DNA of 32,778 bases. Source: an uncultured SAR116 cluster alpha proteobacterium. GTDB lineage: Bacteria > Pseudomonadota > Alphaproteobacteria > Puniceispirillales > Marisalimonadaceae. The first letter of the stretch is position 1; each line of letters begins with the position of its first letter. Under the pieces are notes generated by a model. It made no database searches. It was given only the letters and a program-made list of their open reading frames with translations, and was not told the DNA's origin. The stretch spans positions 1 through 32,778 of the forward strand of contig CACNEF010000012.1 of assembly GCA_902619485.1 (NCBI GenBank), written 5' to 3'. Positions 15,745 to 25,069 of this stretch are shown piece after piece. A program made the translations under genes and the position numbers.

Positions 15745-17703
15745 ATGAAAAAAAATCTTTTGGATAACTACAATGCTTCTGAAATTGAAATTTTAGAGGG
15801 GCTAGAGCCTGTTCGACATAGGCCAGGTATGTATATTGGTGGGACTGACAGTAACGCCATGCATCATCTTGCAACTGAGATAATTGATAACTCAATGGAT
15901 GAAGTAGTTGCCAAACATGCTACTACAATAAACGTAAACTTACTTGATGATAATACTATATCTATTTCGGATAATGGTAGAGGTATACCTGTAGATAATC
16001 ATCCTAAATTTAAGAATAAATCAGCATTAGAAATTATTATGACCACCCTGCATTCTGGTGGGAAATTTACAAATAAAAATTATACAACCTCAGGAGGGTT
16101 GCATGGCGTTGGGGCTTCCGTTGTTAACGCTCTTTCTTCATTTATGAAGGTAGAAGTTATACGTGATGAATACTTATATGTTCAAGAATTTTCGAGAGGT
16201 TTACCAATCTCACCCCTTACAAAAAAGGATAAAATTAAAAAAAATAATGGAACATCTATTACTTTTAAACCTGATCCTGAAATATTTGGTGAAAATAATA
16301 TTTTTAATCCTGCTAAAATCTTTAATATGTTGGAAAATAAAGCTTATCTTTTTAAAGGTGTTCAAATCAATTGGAAATGTAATGATACACTTTTAAAAAC
16401 AGACAGTATTTTGCCATCTTCTAAAAAATTTTGCTATCTTAATGGTATTATAGACTACATGAAACATAAAACTTCCTCAAATTCATTTTTTACATCTTCT
16501 TTATTTCATGGGAACGTTAACATAGATGATGAAAAAGTTGAATGGGTTGTAAGTTGGTTTGCTGATCACGAAAGTGGTTTTACTGAAACTTTTTGTAACA
16601 CTGTGTATACTCCACTTGGTGGAACACATGAGAATGGTCTAAGATCTGCAATGACAAAAGGTATAAGAAATTTTGCTGAACTAAGAGGTTTCAAAAAAGC
16701 TAATGAAATCTTATATGATGATCTAATGGTATCTTCGGGATCAATTTTATCAGTTTTTATAAAAGAACCTCAATTCCAAGGGCAGACAAAAGAAAAACTA
16801 GTGAATACTTTTACCTCTAAAATTGTAGAAACAGCAATTAGAGATAGATTTGAGACTTGGTTATCAAATTTTAAAGACGTTGGAGAAGATTTATTAAATA
16901 GAACAATAAATAATTATGAAGAAAGAAAAAGAAAAAAGAAAGAAAAAGAAATTTCACGTAAAACTATTTCAAAAAAAGTTCGTTTACCTGGGAAGCTAGC
17001 AGATTGTTCAAGTGATAGTTTTGAAAAGTCTGAGCTTTTTATAGTTGAAGGAGATAGCGCAGGAGGATCCGCAAAACAAGCCAGAGATAGAATAAATCAA
17101 GCAGTATTACCTTTAAAAGGTAAGATATTGAATGTAGCAAGCGCATCGAGTGAAAAATTGTCACAAAATCAAGAAATTAGTGACTTAAAACAAGCTATAG
17201 GACTAGATCAAAGAAAATCTGTAAGTATAGATAACCTTAGATATAATAAAATAATCATTATGACAGATGCAGATGTTGACGGAGCTCATATTGCAGCTTT
17301 ACTCTTAACCTTTTTTTATAATAATTATCCAGAAATTATTGAAAGGGGTCATTTGTACATAGCTCAACCACCTCTGTATAGAATTACTTTCAATGACCAA
17401 TCTTTTTATGCTCAAACCGAAGAAATTAAAAATAAAATTATAAATGAAAAATTTAACGGTAAGGCTTTAATTAGTCGTTTTAAAGGATTAGGCGAAATGC
17501 CACCAGCTCAATTAAAAGAGACAACAATGTCTCCAAAAACAAGAAAATTACTTAAAGTGACTATTCCTAAAAGAGATGTTAATGAAGCTGATAAGAGAAG
17601 AGAAGTTGATAGTTTAGTTAATATACTCATGGGCAAAAAACCAGAACTTAGATTTAAGTATATTCAAGAAAATGCCAGTAATGTAAGTGAATATGATATT
17701 TAA
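15745..17703 (+). CDS. parE: DNA topoisomerase IV subunit B
   Basis: ATPase subunit of topoisomerase IV, which unlinks daughter chromosomes with ParC. The GHKL ATPase domain shows VRHRPGMYIGGTD (about 22-34), EIIDNSMDEV (47-56), DNGRGIPV and GGLHGVGASVVNALS. The TOPRIM domain has EGDSAGGSAKQARDR from residue 435 and DADVDGAH from residue 508. At 652 residues it lacks the roughly 170-residue insertion of many proteobacterial GyrB proteins, and the N-terminal EGLEPVRHRPGMYIGG run is ParE-like, so ParE is preferred over GyrB. There is no evident Shine-Dalgarno before ATG 15745; translation may start from a short or weak leader. Confidence 0.93.
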   Translation: MKKNLLDNYNASEIEILEGLEPVRHRPGMYIGGTDSNAMHHLATEIIDNSMDEVVAKHATTINVNLLDDNTISISDNGRGIPVDNHPKFKNKSALEIIMTTLHSGGKFTNKNYTTSGGLHGVGASVVNALSSFMKVEVIRDEYLYVQEFSRGLPISPLTKKDKIKKNNGTSITFKPDPEIFGENNIFNPAKIFNMLENKAYLFKGVQINWKCNDTLLKTDSILPSSKKFCYLNGIIDYMKHKTSSNSFFTSSLFHGNVNIDDEKVEWVVSWFADHESGFTETFCNTVYTPLGGTHENGLRSAMTKGIRNFAELRGFKKANEILYDDLMVSSGSILSVFIKEPQFQGQTKEKLVNTFTSKIVETAIRDRFETWLSNFKDVGEDLLNRTINNYEERKRKKKEKEISRKTISKKVRLPGKLADCSSDSFEKSELFIVEGDSAGGSAKQARDRINQAVLPLKGKILNVASASSEKLSQNQEISDLKQAIGLDQRKSVSIDNLRYNKIIIMTDADVDGAHIAALLLTFFYNNYPEIIERGHLYIAQPPLYRITFNDQSFYAQTEEIKNKIINEKFNGKALISRFKGLGEMPPAQLKETTMSPKTRKLLKVTIPKRDVNEADKRREVDSLVNILMGKKPELRFKYIQENASNVSEYDI

Positions 17704-17775
17704 GTTTCAGAAATAATTTAACTATATGCTTTTTTAGTGCCAAAAAAAATATAAAATTTGAATGAGGTTATGATT

Positions 17776-19032
17776 GTGAAATTCGAGGATCTAGGTTTGT
17801 GCAAAGAAATTTTGTTATCTATAAATAATATTGGATATAAAGAACCAACGGAGATTCAAAAAAAAGCTATACCAAACATTTTAGTAGGTAGAGATATATT
17901 AGGGTGCGCGCAAACGGGTACTGGTAAAACAGGATCTTTTATTATGCCTTTGATTGAGATTCTAAATTCCGGGAAATCTAAATCTAGAATGCCACGATCT
18001 CTAATTTTAGCTCCTACTAGAGAATTGGCAATGCAAGTTTCTGAGGAATTTAGTAAAATAAATCAATATTTGAATCTTCAAATGGTATTATTAATTGGCG
18101 GAACATCATTCACAGAACAAGAAAATAAATTGTCAAAAGGTGTAGATGTACTTATTGCTACGCCTGGAAGACTTTTAGACCACATAGAACGAGGTAAGGT
18201 TATTATAAAAGACGTGAAATTACTTGTTATAGATGAAGCAGATAGAATGTTAGATATGGGTTTCATTCCTGATATTATTAAAATTAACAAACTACTTCCT
18301 AAAATAAGACAAACTTTATTTTTTTCTGCAACTCTTTCAAATGAAATAAGGAATATAGGTAAAGATTTATTAATTAATCCAAAGGAAATTACTATAAACC
18401 CATATTCTTCAACATCAGAAAACATAGATAGTAATTTTATTAAAACTAATAGTAAAAATAAAATGAGTGATTTAAAAAAGTTATTATATATTGAACCAAT
18501 AAAAAGTGCCGTAATATTCTGTAACAAGAAGGCTGACATTGATAAAGTTAGTAGATTTTTAAAAAAAAATAAGTTTAATACTGCATCACTTCATGGAGAT
18601 ATGGACCAAAATTTGAGAATTAAATCTCTTGAGAAGTTCAAAGAAAAATCTACGGAAATTCTTATTGCTTCTGATGTGGCTGCAAGGGGTATTGATATAG
18701 ACGGGTTAAGCCATGTCTTTAATTATGACGTTCCAAATAACCCAGAAGATTACGTACATCGTATCGGTCGTACAGGAAGAGCTGGGAAAAGGGGTAAAGC
18801 ATATACTCTTTTTGATGATAATGACAATAAAACTATTATTTTGATTGAAAAACTTATAAAGAAAAAAGTTTATAAAACTACTTTTGATAAGATATTTTCT
18901 TCGCAAAAATTACCTTATAAAAATTTCGACCCAATTAAAGAAAAAAACAAACATAAATTTAAAACTTTTCTACCTGAAGAAAATTATTTAAATTTTAAAG
19001 ATAGTGGTAAAATTCCAGATTTTTTAAATTAA
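17776..19032 (+). CDS. DEAD-box ATP-dependent RNA helicase (RhlE-like)
   Basis: RNA helicase likely acting in ribosome assembly or RNA turnover. With the GTG start at 17776 it has 418 residues, giving MKFEDLGLCKEILLSINNIGY, a typical DEAD-box N-terminus with the Q motif (GYKEPTEIQ). GAGG (17764-17767) is 8 bases upstream of GTG, but only two bases from the in-frame ATG 17770. Motif I is AQTGTGKT (45-52), Ia PTREL (80-84), Ib TPGR, II DEAD (153-156), III SAT (184-186), V ASDVAARGIDI and VI HRIGRTGR. The C-terminal extension is short and lacks the long basic tail of larger paralogues, so the exact subfamily (RhlE, SrmB, CsdA) remains open. It is convergent with pepN, seven bases apart. Confidence 0.93.
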   Translation: MKFEDLGLCKEILLSINNIGYKEPTEIQKKAIPNILVGRDILGCAQTGTGKTGSFIMPLIEILNSGKSKSRMPRSLILAPTRELAMQVSEEFSKINQYLNLQMVLLIGGTSFTEQENKLSKGVDVLIATPGRLLDHIERGKVIIKDVKLLVIDEADRMLDMGFIPDIIKINKLLPKIRQTLFFSATLSNEIRNIGKDLLINPKEITINPYSSTSENIDSNFIKTNSKNKMSDLKKLLYIEPIKSAVIFCNKKADIDKVSRFLKKNKFNTASLHGDMDQNLRIKSLEKFKEKSTEILIASDVAARGIDIDGLSHVFNYDVPNNPEDYVHRIGRTGRAGKRGKAYTLFDDNDNKTIILIEKLIKKKVYKTTFDKIFSSQKLPYKNFDPIKEKNKHKFKTFLPEENYLNFKDSGKIPDFLN

Positions 19033-19038
19033 AAATAG

Positions 19039-21654
19039 CTAAATTAATGCTTTTTCTATTATTTCAGACAAATCATTAGAGATAAACGGTTTATTAATAC
19101 TTTTTAATACATCTTTAATTTTGTTTTTCCTCTGACAAGAATAATTTTTAAATCTTGTCAGAGGTAGAATTAATCTAGCAGCAGCTTGAGGATTGCTTTT
19201 ATCAATTATTGCAACCTGTTCAGCAATAAATTTATATCCAGAAGAATCGTTTGCATGAAACAATAATACGTTTTCTCTTTGAAAAGTATTTAAAACGGAT
19301 CTAAGTTTATTTGGATTTTTATAATCAAAATCTTTATGTTTTAATAGATATTCAATTTGATTTAAACCCTGTGATTCTACATTTATAGTTGACATCATCT
19401 CAAACCATTTTTCAATAACTAAGTGATTATTTTTCCATTTTTTGTAAAAATCATTTAAATAATTTAATGCCAGCTGATTATTAGCCAAACATAAAGATTT
19501 TAATCCAATAATTGAAAGTGTCATATTTTTACTTGCTGTTATTTTTTTTGCAATCTGAAACCCTATTGAACTCTCAATTAAAATTAAATATTTAAGTATT
19601 TTTTCTAATAATAGTCTTTCTCCAGAGCTTTTAGTATTTTCAATCTTACTTTTAAATAGTTTTAAAGCATTAATCTCAAAAATTTCTTGTAAACCAAAGC
19701 CAATTCTTTTCATTAAATCTTTTTTTCTTTTGAAAATTAAAATTGGATCTACATCACTTGATAAATTTTCAAATGTAGTTCGAGATGGTAATTCTAGAAG
19801 CAACGCCATTAATGAATAGTTTATTTTTTTTTCTAAAATTAATTCTCTTAAGGTTTTTATTAAAATATTTAAATTAAATTTTTTAAAAAAACAGTTTAGA
19901 TATAAATTTTGAACAGCATCCCATTTGTTAAATGAATCGTTATCAAATTTAAGTATATGAATATACTCATTGGTTTTTATATCTGTTTTTAAAAGCACTG
20001 GAGCGGAAAAATCTCGTAATATTGAAGGAATAATTTCTTTTTCACTACAGATTATAGAAACTTTATCTTTACTTTTTGACAGTAAATAGACGTGTTCATA
20101 CTCTAATTTTGAATTGTTGAGACTAAATTTAACAAGAGATCCTTTTTTATCTAAAAAAGCAATTTTTATTGGAATAGGTAAATTGCTAATTTTATTATTA
20201 ATCTTTTGAGAAAAATTAAGCTCTAATCCTAAGTCATTTTTTTTTCTTGTAATTTTTAAATTAGGAGTGCCAGATTGGGAATACCATTTTTCAAACATAC
20301 TTAAATTTAATTTACTCCCATCAGCTAATGCTTTAATGAAATCCTCGCATGTAACTGCCTTTCCGTCATATCTATTAAAATATAAGTCCATTCCTTTTTT
20401 ATATAAAGTATTACCAAGATAATTATATATCATTCTAATAACCTCAGCTCCCTTTTCATAAATTGTAGGAGTATAAAAATTGTTAATTTCCTTATATTCA
20501 TCAGGCCTTATGGGATGACTATTAGATCCAGAATCTTCTGCAAACTGAATTGATCTTAGTAAAGAGACATCTTCTATTCTTTTAACACCTCTGTTGTTCA
20601 TATCACCCGAAAATTCTTGATCTCTAAAAACAGTTAAGCCTTCTTTCAGCGTTAATTGAAACCAGTCTCTACAAGTTACTCTATTCCCAGTCCAATTATG
20701 AAAATACTCGTGAGCAACAATACTTTCAATATTTTGTAAATCTCTGTCAGTAGCAGTTTGCTTGTCAGCTAGAACAAACTTTGAATTAAATATGTTTAAA
20801 CCTTTGTTTTCCATAGCACCCATGTTGAAATGACTAACAGCTACTATCATAAAAGCATCTAAATCATATTCTAATCCATATTTTTCTTCATCCCATCTCA
20901 TCGCTTTTTTTAGACTTTTCATTGCGTAATTGGTAAAATTTTTATTTCCTATTTCACTAAAAATGTTAATTTTAATTTCTTTTTTTGATGAGGTTAAATA
21001 TTTAGAAGAATTACATTCTAGATTACCAACAACTAAAGCAAATAAATAAGAAGGCTTAGGAAATGGATCGTGCCAAACTTTAAACAGTCTATTATGTTTT
21101 TCATTTTTATTTGTAATAATACCTTCTTCAATTAAATTACCATTACTAAGTATTGTGTTGTATTTATCTGGAACCTCTATTCTAACTGTAAATAAACTCA
21201 AACAATCAGGTCGATCTGGAAACCAGGTAATTTTTCTGAAACCTTCTGCCTCACATTGAGTGCATAACATATTATTGCTTTGATATAAGCCTTCCAAGGA
21301 ATTGTTAGTTGAAGGATATATTTTTACTTCAGTAATTATTTTTACAAAAGATGTATTAGACGGAACCGGTATTATAAAGGCTTCATTTTGTATTCTTAAA
21401 CTTTCAATATTAATATTTTCAGGAGGCTTGTCATCAAGAATTAGTTCAAATTTTGAAGTAATTAGGCCAACTCCGTTTAATTCAAGTTGACTTTTTAAAT
21501 TAAAATGACTTATGTTCCTAGTATTATTTTTTTCAAATATTATTTGGGATTTAACAATAGTATATTTATCAAATATTAAAAATTCTAAAAATGTATTTTT
21601 TGTCAACCAAAATAACGGCTTATAATCAGACCTTTTTTTAATAATCTGTTTCAT
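19039..21654 (-). CDS. pepN: Aminopeptidase N (M1 family)
   Basis: An 871-residue zinc metallopeptidase that removes N-terminal residues from peptides in the last steps of protein turnover. The exopeptidase motif GAMENKGLNIF lies near residue 280, and the zinc site HEYFHNW followed by the glutamate in LKEGLTVFRDQEFS starts near residue 313 (HExxH-x18-E). Length and the HEYFHNWTGNRVTCRDWFQ signature fit the E. coli PepN branch, not the eukaryotic type. The C-terminal helical half is more diverged and Lys/Asn/Ile-rich. It starts 11 bases after gcrA on the same strand with only a weak ribosome site, so it probably depends on read-through or coupled translation from gcrA. Confidence 0.95.
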   Translation of the reverse strand: MKQIIKKRSDYKPLFWLTKNTFLEFLIFDKYTIVKSQIIFEKNNTRNISHFNLKSQLELNGVGLITSKFELILDDKPPENINIESLRIQNEAFIIPVPSNTSFVKIITEVKIYPSTNNSLEGLYQSNNMLCTQCEAEGFRKITWFPDRPDCLSLFTVRIEVPDKYNTILSNGNLIEEGIITNKNEKHNRLFKVWHDPFPKPSYLFALVVGNLECNSSKYLTSSKKEIKINIFSEIGNKNFTNYAMKSLKKAMRWDEEKYGLEYDLDAFMIVAVSHFNMGAMENKGLNIFNSKFVLADKQTATDRDLQNIESIVAHEYFHNWTGNRVTCRDWFQLTLKEGLTVFRDQEFSGDMNNRGVKRIEDVSLLRSIQFAEDSGSNSHPIRPDEYKEINNFYTPTIYEKGAEVIRMIYNYLGNTLYKKGMDLYFNRYDGKAVTCEDFIKALADGSKLNLSMFEKWYSQSGTPNLKITRKKNDLGLELNFSQKINNKISNLPIPIKIAFLDKKGSLVKFSLNNSKLEYEHVYLLSKSKDKVSIICSEKEIIPSILRDFSAPVLLKTDIKTNEYIHILKFDNDSFNKWDAVQNLYLNCFFKKFNLNILIKTLRELILEKKINYSLMALLLELPSRTTFENLSSDVDPILIFKRKKDLMKRIGFGLQEIFEINALKLFKSKIENTKSSGERLLLEKILKYLILIESSIGFQIAKKITASKNMTLSIIGLKSLCLANNQLALNYLNDFYKKWKNNHLVIEKWFEMMSTINVESQGLNQIEYLLKHKDFDYKNPNKLRSVLNTFQRENVLLFHANDSSGYKFIAEQVAIIDKSNPQAAARLILPLTRFKNYSCQRKNKIKDVLKSINKPFISNDLSEIIEKALI

Positions 21655-21665
21655 AATGCATTGTA

Positions 21666-22064
21666 TTAATTTTCTCTCGTGTTAGTATATGCAAGACTTG
21701 AATGTTCTTCACAGTAAGGTCTGCCAGGAATTATTGAAGTACCACAAAAAGAAAATCCAGGTAATTTTGGATCACCAATAGGCCAACAACATCTATTTCT
21801 AGACCATTCAACATCCCTTAACATGATTTTAAGAGGTAACGCCTTGCTATTTTCTGAATTATTCGATTTCTGATTTTTTCTAGGATCTCCTGACTTAGAT
21901 ATCGGCGAATTTCTTTTTGGCAGTCCCATTCTATGAGCTTTTCCTGCAATTGCGTTTCTAGACACACCAATTTCGTTTCCAATTTTTGTAATTGGCAAAC
22001 CATCATCCCAAAGTTTTCTTAATTTTTTTAATTTATCTTCATCCCAAACAAAGTTGTTTTCCAT
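21666..22064 (-). CDS. gcrA: GcrA family cell cycle regulator
   Basis: A 132-residue sigma70-associated regulator restricted to alphaproteobacteria. In Caulobacter it activates promoters that carry CcrM-methylated GANTC sites. The N-terminal helix-turn-helix WDEDKLKKLRKLWDDGLPIT...ISRNAIAGKAHRMGL-like region covers residues 4-47, with the invariant NAIAGKAHRMGLPKR segment. The C-terminal domain keeps the Cys/Trp-rich sigma-binding signature RCCWPIGDP and FCG...YCEEHSSLAY. The middle linker is short and Ser/Asn-rich. AAAGGA lies 6 bases before the ATG. The gene is packed between a shikimate-dehydrogenase-like gene and pepN (13- and 11-base gaps). No ccrM methyltransferase is seen in the window. 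Confidence 0.95.
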   Translation of the reverse strand: MENNFVWDEDKLKKLRKLWDDGLPITKIGNEIGVSRNAIAGKAHRMGLPKRNSPISKSGDPRKNQKSNNSENSKALPLKIMLRDVEWSRNRCCWPIGDPKLPGFSFCGTSIIPGRPYCEEHSSLAYTNTREN

Positions 22065-22077
22065 TATGTTTCCTTTA

Positions 22078-22875
22078 CTACCAAAGATCTAAAAAATTAC
22101 CTGCTAAATCAATCTGACTTTCTATCATATATTTTCCAAGATGAATAGGGCGACCTAAATTTTTTGCTTTTTTTAATAGTTCAGTTTCTAAGGGTTGCAT
22201 TATGATATCTGCAATAACTGCATTGGGGGACGTTTTACTCACATCAAAAGGAAGTTTATCATCTTTATGTAAGCCTAAACTAGTAGCATTTATTATTATA
22301 TCGCAATTGTTTAATAAATAGTTATCTTTATATTTAGACGCTTCTACTGATAAATCTTTGTCAATAATTCTTATTTTATTTATCAATTCATGTGCTTTAT
22401 CAAAATTACGATTAATTATTTGCAAAGATTTAATTTTTTGTTTGGCTAATGAACAAGCGATTGAAACTGCAGCGCCACCTGCGCCAAAAATACAAACTTT
22501 TTTGTTTTTGATCAAAAAATTTTGTGATAAAAATCCAGTTATAAAGCCTTGACCATCAAAATTATTTCCAATTAATTTTCTATCTTTATCAAATTTGATC
22601 CAATTTACAGATTGAGTAAATGCAGCATCTTGTTCAAGATAGTCACATATATTAGCCATAGTTTTTTTATGAGGAATAGTAACTGTCATTCCTTCAAAAT
22701 TTTTAATTTTTTTTAGAGAGGTTATTACATTTTCTAAATTATCTTTCTTTACATGTATAGGAACCATAACTGCATCTATGTTTTTTTCTTTAAAAATTGC
22801 AGTAAAAATAGTAGGAGCTTTCACATGATCAATCGGATCAGCAAGACATCCATAAATTTTTGTTGAACCTAACAT
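22078..22875 (-). CDS. Shikimate dehydrogenase family oxidoreductase, altered substrate pocket
   Basis: A 265-residue protein of the AroE/YdiB fold. The catalytic Lys70 (TIPHKK), Asn91 (SVNW), Asp107 (NFDGQG) and the C-terminal Gln254 are all in place, and the cofactor loop FGAGGAAVS with the downstream NRN is normal. However, the shikimate-carboxylate motif (HSxSP in AroE) reads HVKAP: Val18 and Ala20 replace the two serines that hold the carboxylate. This points to a shikimate-dehydrogenase-like paralogue acting on a different polyol or quinate-like compound, not necessarily the aroE step of aromatic synthesis. It begins three bases after the msrB stop with no clear ribosome site, suggesting translational coupling, and gcrA follows at 13 bases. 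Real AroE remains an alternative if no other copy exists in the genome. Confidence 0.82.
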   Translation of the reverse strand: MLGSTKIYGCLADPIDHVKAPTIFTAIFKEKNIDAVMVPIHVKKDNLENVITSLKKIKNFEGMTVTIPHKKTMANICDYLEQDAAFTQSVNWIKFDKDRKLIGNNFDGQGFITGFLSQNFLIKNKKVCIFGAGGAAVSIACSLAKQKIKSLQIINRNFDKAHELINKIRIIDKDLSVEASKYKDNYLLNNCDIIINATSLGLHKDDKLPFDVSKTSPNAVIADIIMQPLETELLKKAKNLGRPIHLGKYMIESQIDLAGNFLDLW

Positions 22876-22878
22876 AAA

Positions 22879-23259
22879 TTAATTATTATCAATTTTTTGA
22901 AATTTCAAAGAAGCGGAATTTATACAATATCTCAAACCTGTAGGTTCAGGTCCGTCAGGAAAAACATGTCCAAGATGTGCGTCACATTTTGCACAATGCA
23001 CCTCTGTCCTTTGCATAAAATATGAATTATCAATAGATTCACCAATAACTTCTTCTGAAACTGGTTTATAAAAGGATGGCCAGCCTGATCCTGAGTCATA
23101 TTTTGTTTTACTTGAAAAAAGAACAGTATTACAACAAATACAATTGTAATCACCAACATCTTTTTTATTCCAATATGCTCCAGAATATGCTGGCTCCGTT
23201 CCATGCTGCTGGGTTATCCTATATTGTTCATTCGTCAAATGTTTAATATTTTTACTCAT
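22879..23259 (-). CDS. msrB: Peptide-methionine (R)-S-oxide reductase
   Basis: A 126-residue repair enzyme that reduces the R form of methionine sulfoxide in proteins. The catalytic Cys112 lies in [13 protein letters not shown]. Two CxxC pairs for structural zinc are visible (Cys40/Cys43 and Cys89/Cys92). SGSGWPSF (56-63) and [14 protein letters not shown] (95-108) are family signatures. Length is that of a single-domain cytosolic MsrB; no signal peptide is present. There is no strong ribosome site before ATG 23259. It heads a tight minus-strand run msrB, SDH-like, gcrA, pepN. Confidence 0.96.
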   Translation of the reverse strand: MSKNIKHLTNEQYRITQQHGTEPAYSGAYWNKKDVGDYNCICCNTVLFSSKTKYDSGSGWPSFYKPVSEEVIGESIDNSYFMQRTEVHCAKCDAHLGHVFPDGPEPTGLRYCINSASLKFQKIDNN

Positions 23260-23329
23260 ATCATACTTGTCAAAAATGTTATTTAATTATTACTTTTATT
23301 ATAAATTTAGAACAAAATAAATTTGTATT

Positions 23330-23935
23330 TTATGATTTAAGTAATTTTCTTATAAAAATTACTCTAGTTATGAAAGTTATCCAACATAATGTCCCAAAAA
23401 TATACGCTACATAATTTAAGTACTCATAAAATAAAAGCATCAAAATAAAACAAAGGATTGTTTCAAATCCCTCAGTAATTCCACCTATATAAAAAAATGA
23501 TTTTTTTTGATTTTCTGAAATTAACAATTTATTTTTTTCTACAAACCATGCTGAAGCAAGAAAAGTTGTTTGAGTAGCAACAAAACTTAACAACAAAAAA
23601 CATATTGAATAAGCATTTTCTATATCCAAAAATATGAAAGATATAGGAAATAATGAATAAAACAAAAAGTCTGAAACAATATCATAAAATGCACCAATAT
23701 CTGTTTGTCCGACTAATCTTGCTAAAGCTCCATCCAAGCCATCACAAAATCTATTAAGAAATAAAAAAATAGATGCATAGATAAACATGTCATTGACTAT
23801 AAAGCAGAAACAACAAACTCCAAAAAAGAACCCGGTAAAAGTTACCATATTTGGTTGTATGTAAAATTGTGATAAATTTTTTGCTAATATATCTAAAGTC
23901 GGTTTTAAAATTTTATTTATTTGTCCATCAAACAT
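23330..23935 (-). CDS. CDP-alcohol phosphatidyltransferase family membrane protein
   Basis: A membrane enzyme of about 201 residues. It transfers a phosphatidyl group from CDP-diacylglycerol to an alcohol. The full catalytic motif is present: DGLDGALAR followed by GAFYDIVSD, giving Asp66, Asp69, Asp86 and Asp90 (counted from TTG 23938) in the DxxDGxxAR-x8-GxxxDxxxD pattern. About six hydrophobic segments follow the family layout. The acceptor alcohol (serine, glycerol phosphate, inositol or other) cannot be told from the motif. ATG 23935 is preferred over the adjacent in-frame TTG 23938; neither has a good ribosome site. It starts 12 bases after the LysM gene stop, so the two form one unit with likely envelope functions. 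Confidence 0.88.
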   Translation of the reverse strand: MFDGQINKILKPTLDILAKNLSQFYIQPNMVTFTGFFFGVCCFCFIVNDMFIYASIFLFLNRFCDGLDGALARLVGQTDIGAFYDIVSDFLFYSLFPISFIFLDIENAYSICFLLLSFVATQTTFLASAWFVEKNKLLISENQKKSFFYIGGITEGFETILCFILMLLFYEYLNYVAYIFGTLCWITFITRVIFIRKLLKS

Positions 23936-23947
23936 CAAAATATAATT

Positions 23948-24976
23948 TTAATTTGATTTATTTGGTATTATGAAAAGTTGTTTAGGATAAATTAGGTCAG
24001 GATTTTGAATTTTATCTTTATTAAGTTCAAAAATATCAATATAGCGATTACCTAATCCTAACCTTTGATATGCTATATTCCATAAAGCGTCTCCTTTTTG
24101 AACAATAATTAGTGTTTTTCCATTTGCATTTTCAATACTTTTACCACTAATTGTTATTGAGTTTTCACTTAATACTTTACCATTTTTTCCTAACAAAACC
24201 GCAAAAACTTTTTGTTTTCCTACAATCAACTTACCTGGAACAGATAAAGTCCATTCATCATTAATAATTTTAGTCGAGGACGTTTCTTTACCTGTAAAGC
24301 CCGCATTTACTTGCACGCCATTATAAGCTATTCCTGATAATACAAGTTGTCCTGATTTTGAGTCATGTGTTATTGCAAGTATTCTTACTTGAGGCTCTTG
24401 AATAGTTTTTGTATTTATTTGTTTATTATTTTTTATACTCTGCTCTTTTTTTTCTAAGCCAGGAGCTTGAATAACTTTGGCACCTAATTTACCTTGACTA
24501 TCTACAATAGCTACAATTGGTAAATCATCTTTTTTCCCAGTAACATTTATTGCAACAGATTTATTTGCAATTACTACTTTATTATCTTCTGTTGATTGCC
24601 TGAAAGATAAAAAATATTCTCCACTATTTAATTGCTTTTGTGGCACAGCAACAAAATCTCCAATTTTGTCACTTGTTGTAACAGCAATTACTTCCGAATT
24701 AGAAATGATTTCTATTTTTGAGTTAGGCAACCCTTTTCCTGCAATAACAAGGCTTCCATCTGGTCTTACCCTTACAACTTCTAATTTTATTGTTTCAGCA
24801 GTTTCTTCTCTTGTTGGTTTAACTTCGATTGGCTTGGCGTCCACTACTTTATTTACTAAAGGTACAACTACCTCTTTTTCATCTATTGTTTCAGTTTCAT
24901 AAAAAACTACGAATAGAGCTAAAGCGGCTATTATTGCGCCAGTTAATAAAAAATATATTACTTTTGAAGATTTCAT
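23948..24976 (-). CDS. Membrane-anchored LysM-domain protein
   Basis: A 342-residue envelope protein. Residues about 7-26 form one hydrophobic anchor or uncleaved signal, with short N-terminal positive charge, so the bulk is periplasmic. The middle has two Ig- or carboxypeptidase-regulatory-like beta segments (about 60-135 with VVRVRPDGSLVIAGKGLPNS, and 200-280). The C-terminus is a LysM peptidoglycan-binding domain (about 290-339): IVQKGDALWNIAYQRLG, then YIDIFELNKDKIQNPDLIYPKQ. No catalytic domain is present, so a scaffold or cell-wall-attachment role is likely. AAGG is placed 6 bases before the ATG. It is divergent from the LOG-family gene, and the 93-base gap between them must hold both promoters. 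Confidence 0.9.
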   Translation of the reverse strand: MKSSKVIYFLLTGAIIAALALFVVFYETETIDEKEVVVPLVNKVVDAKPIEVKPTREETAETIKLEVVRVRPDGSLVIAGKGLPNSKIEIISNSEVIAVTTSDKIGDFVAVPQKQLNSGEYFLSFRQSTEDNKVVIANKSVAINVTGKKDDLPIVAIVDSQGKLGAKVIQAPGLEKKEQSIKNNKQINTKTIQEPQVRILAITHDSKSGQLVLSGIAYNGVQVNAGFTGKETSSTKIINDEWTLSVPGKLIVGKQKVFAVLLGKNGKVLSENSITISGKSIENANGKTLIIVQKGDALWNIAYQRLGLGNRYIDIFELNKDKIQNPDLIYPKQLFIIPNKSN

Positions 24977-25069
24977 AGAAAACCTTGTTAAAAACTAATG
25001 TTTTATTTTAAAATAAATTATTAGATTAATATATAAATTTTTTAAGTTTGTTTTTTGCACGAGGTAGTT

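Noticed and set aside
18078-18539. Minus-strand hydrophobic frame of 153 codons opposite the DEAD-box helicase
   Set aside because: Apparent hydrophobicity is the antisense of a charged helicase domain; no start signal.
19030-19050. AGC...GCT hairpin with T run between the helicase and pepN stops
   Set aside because: A three-base stem is not enough to call a terminator.
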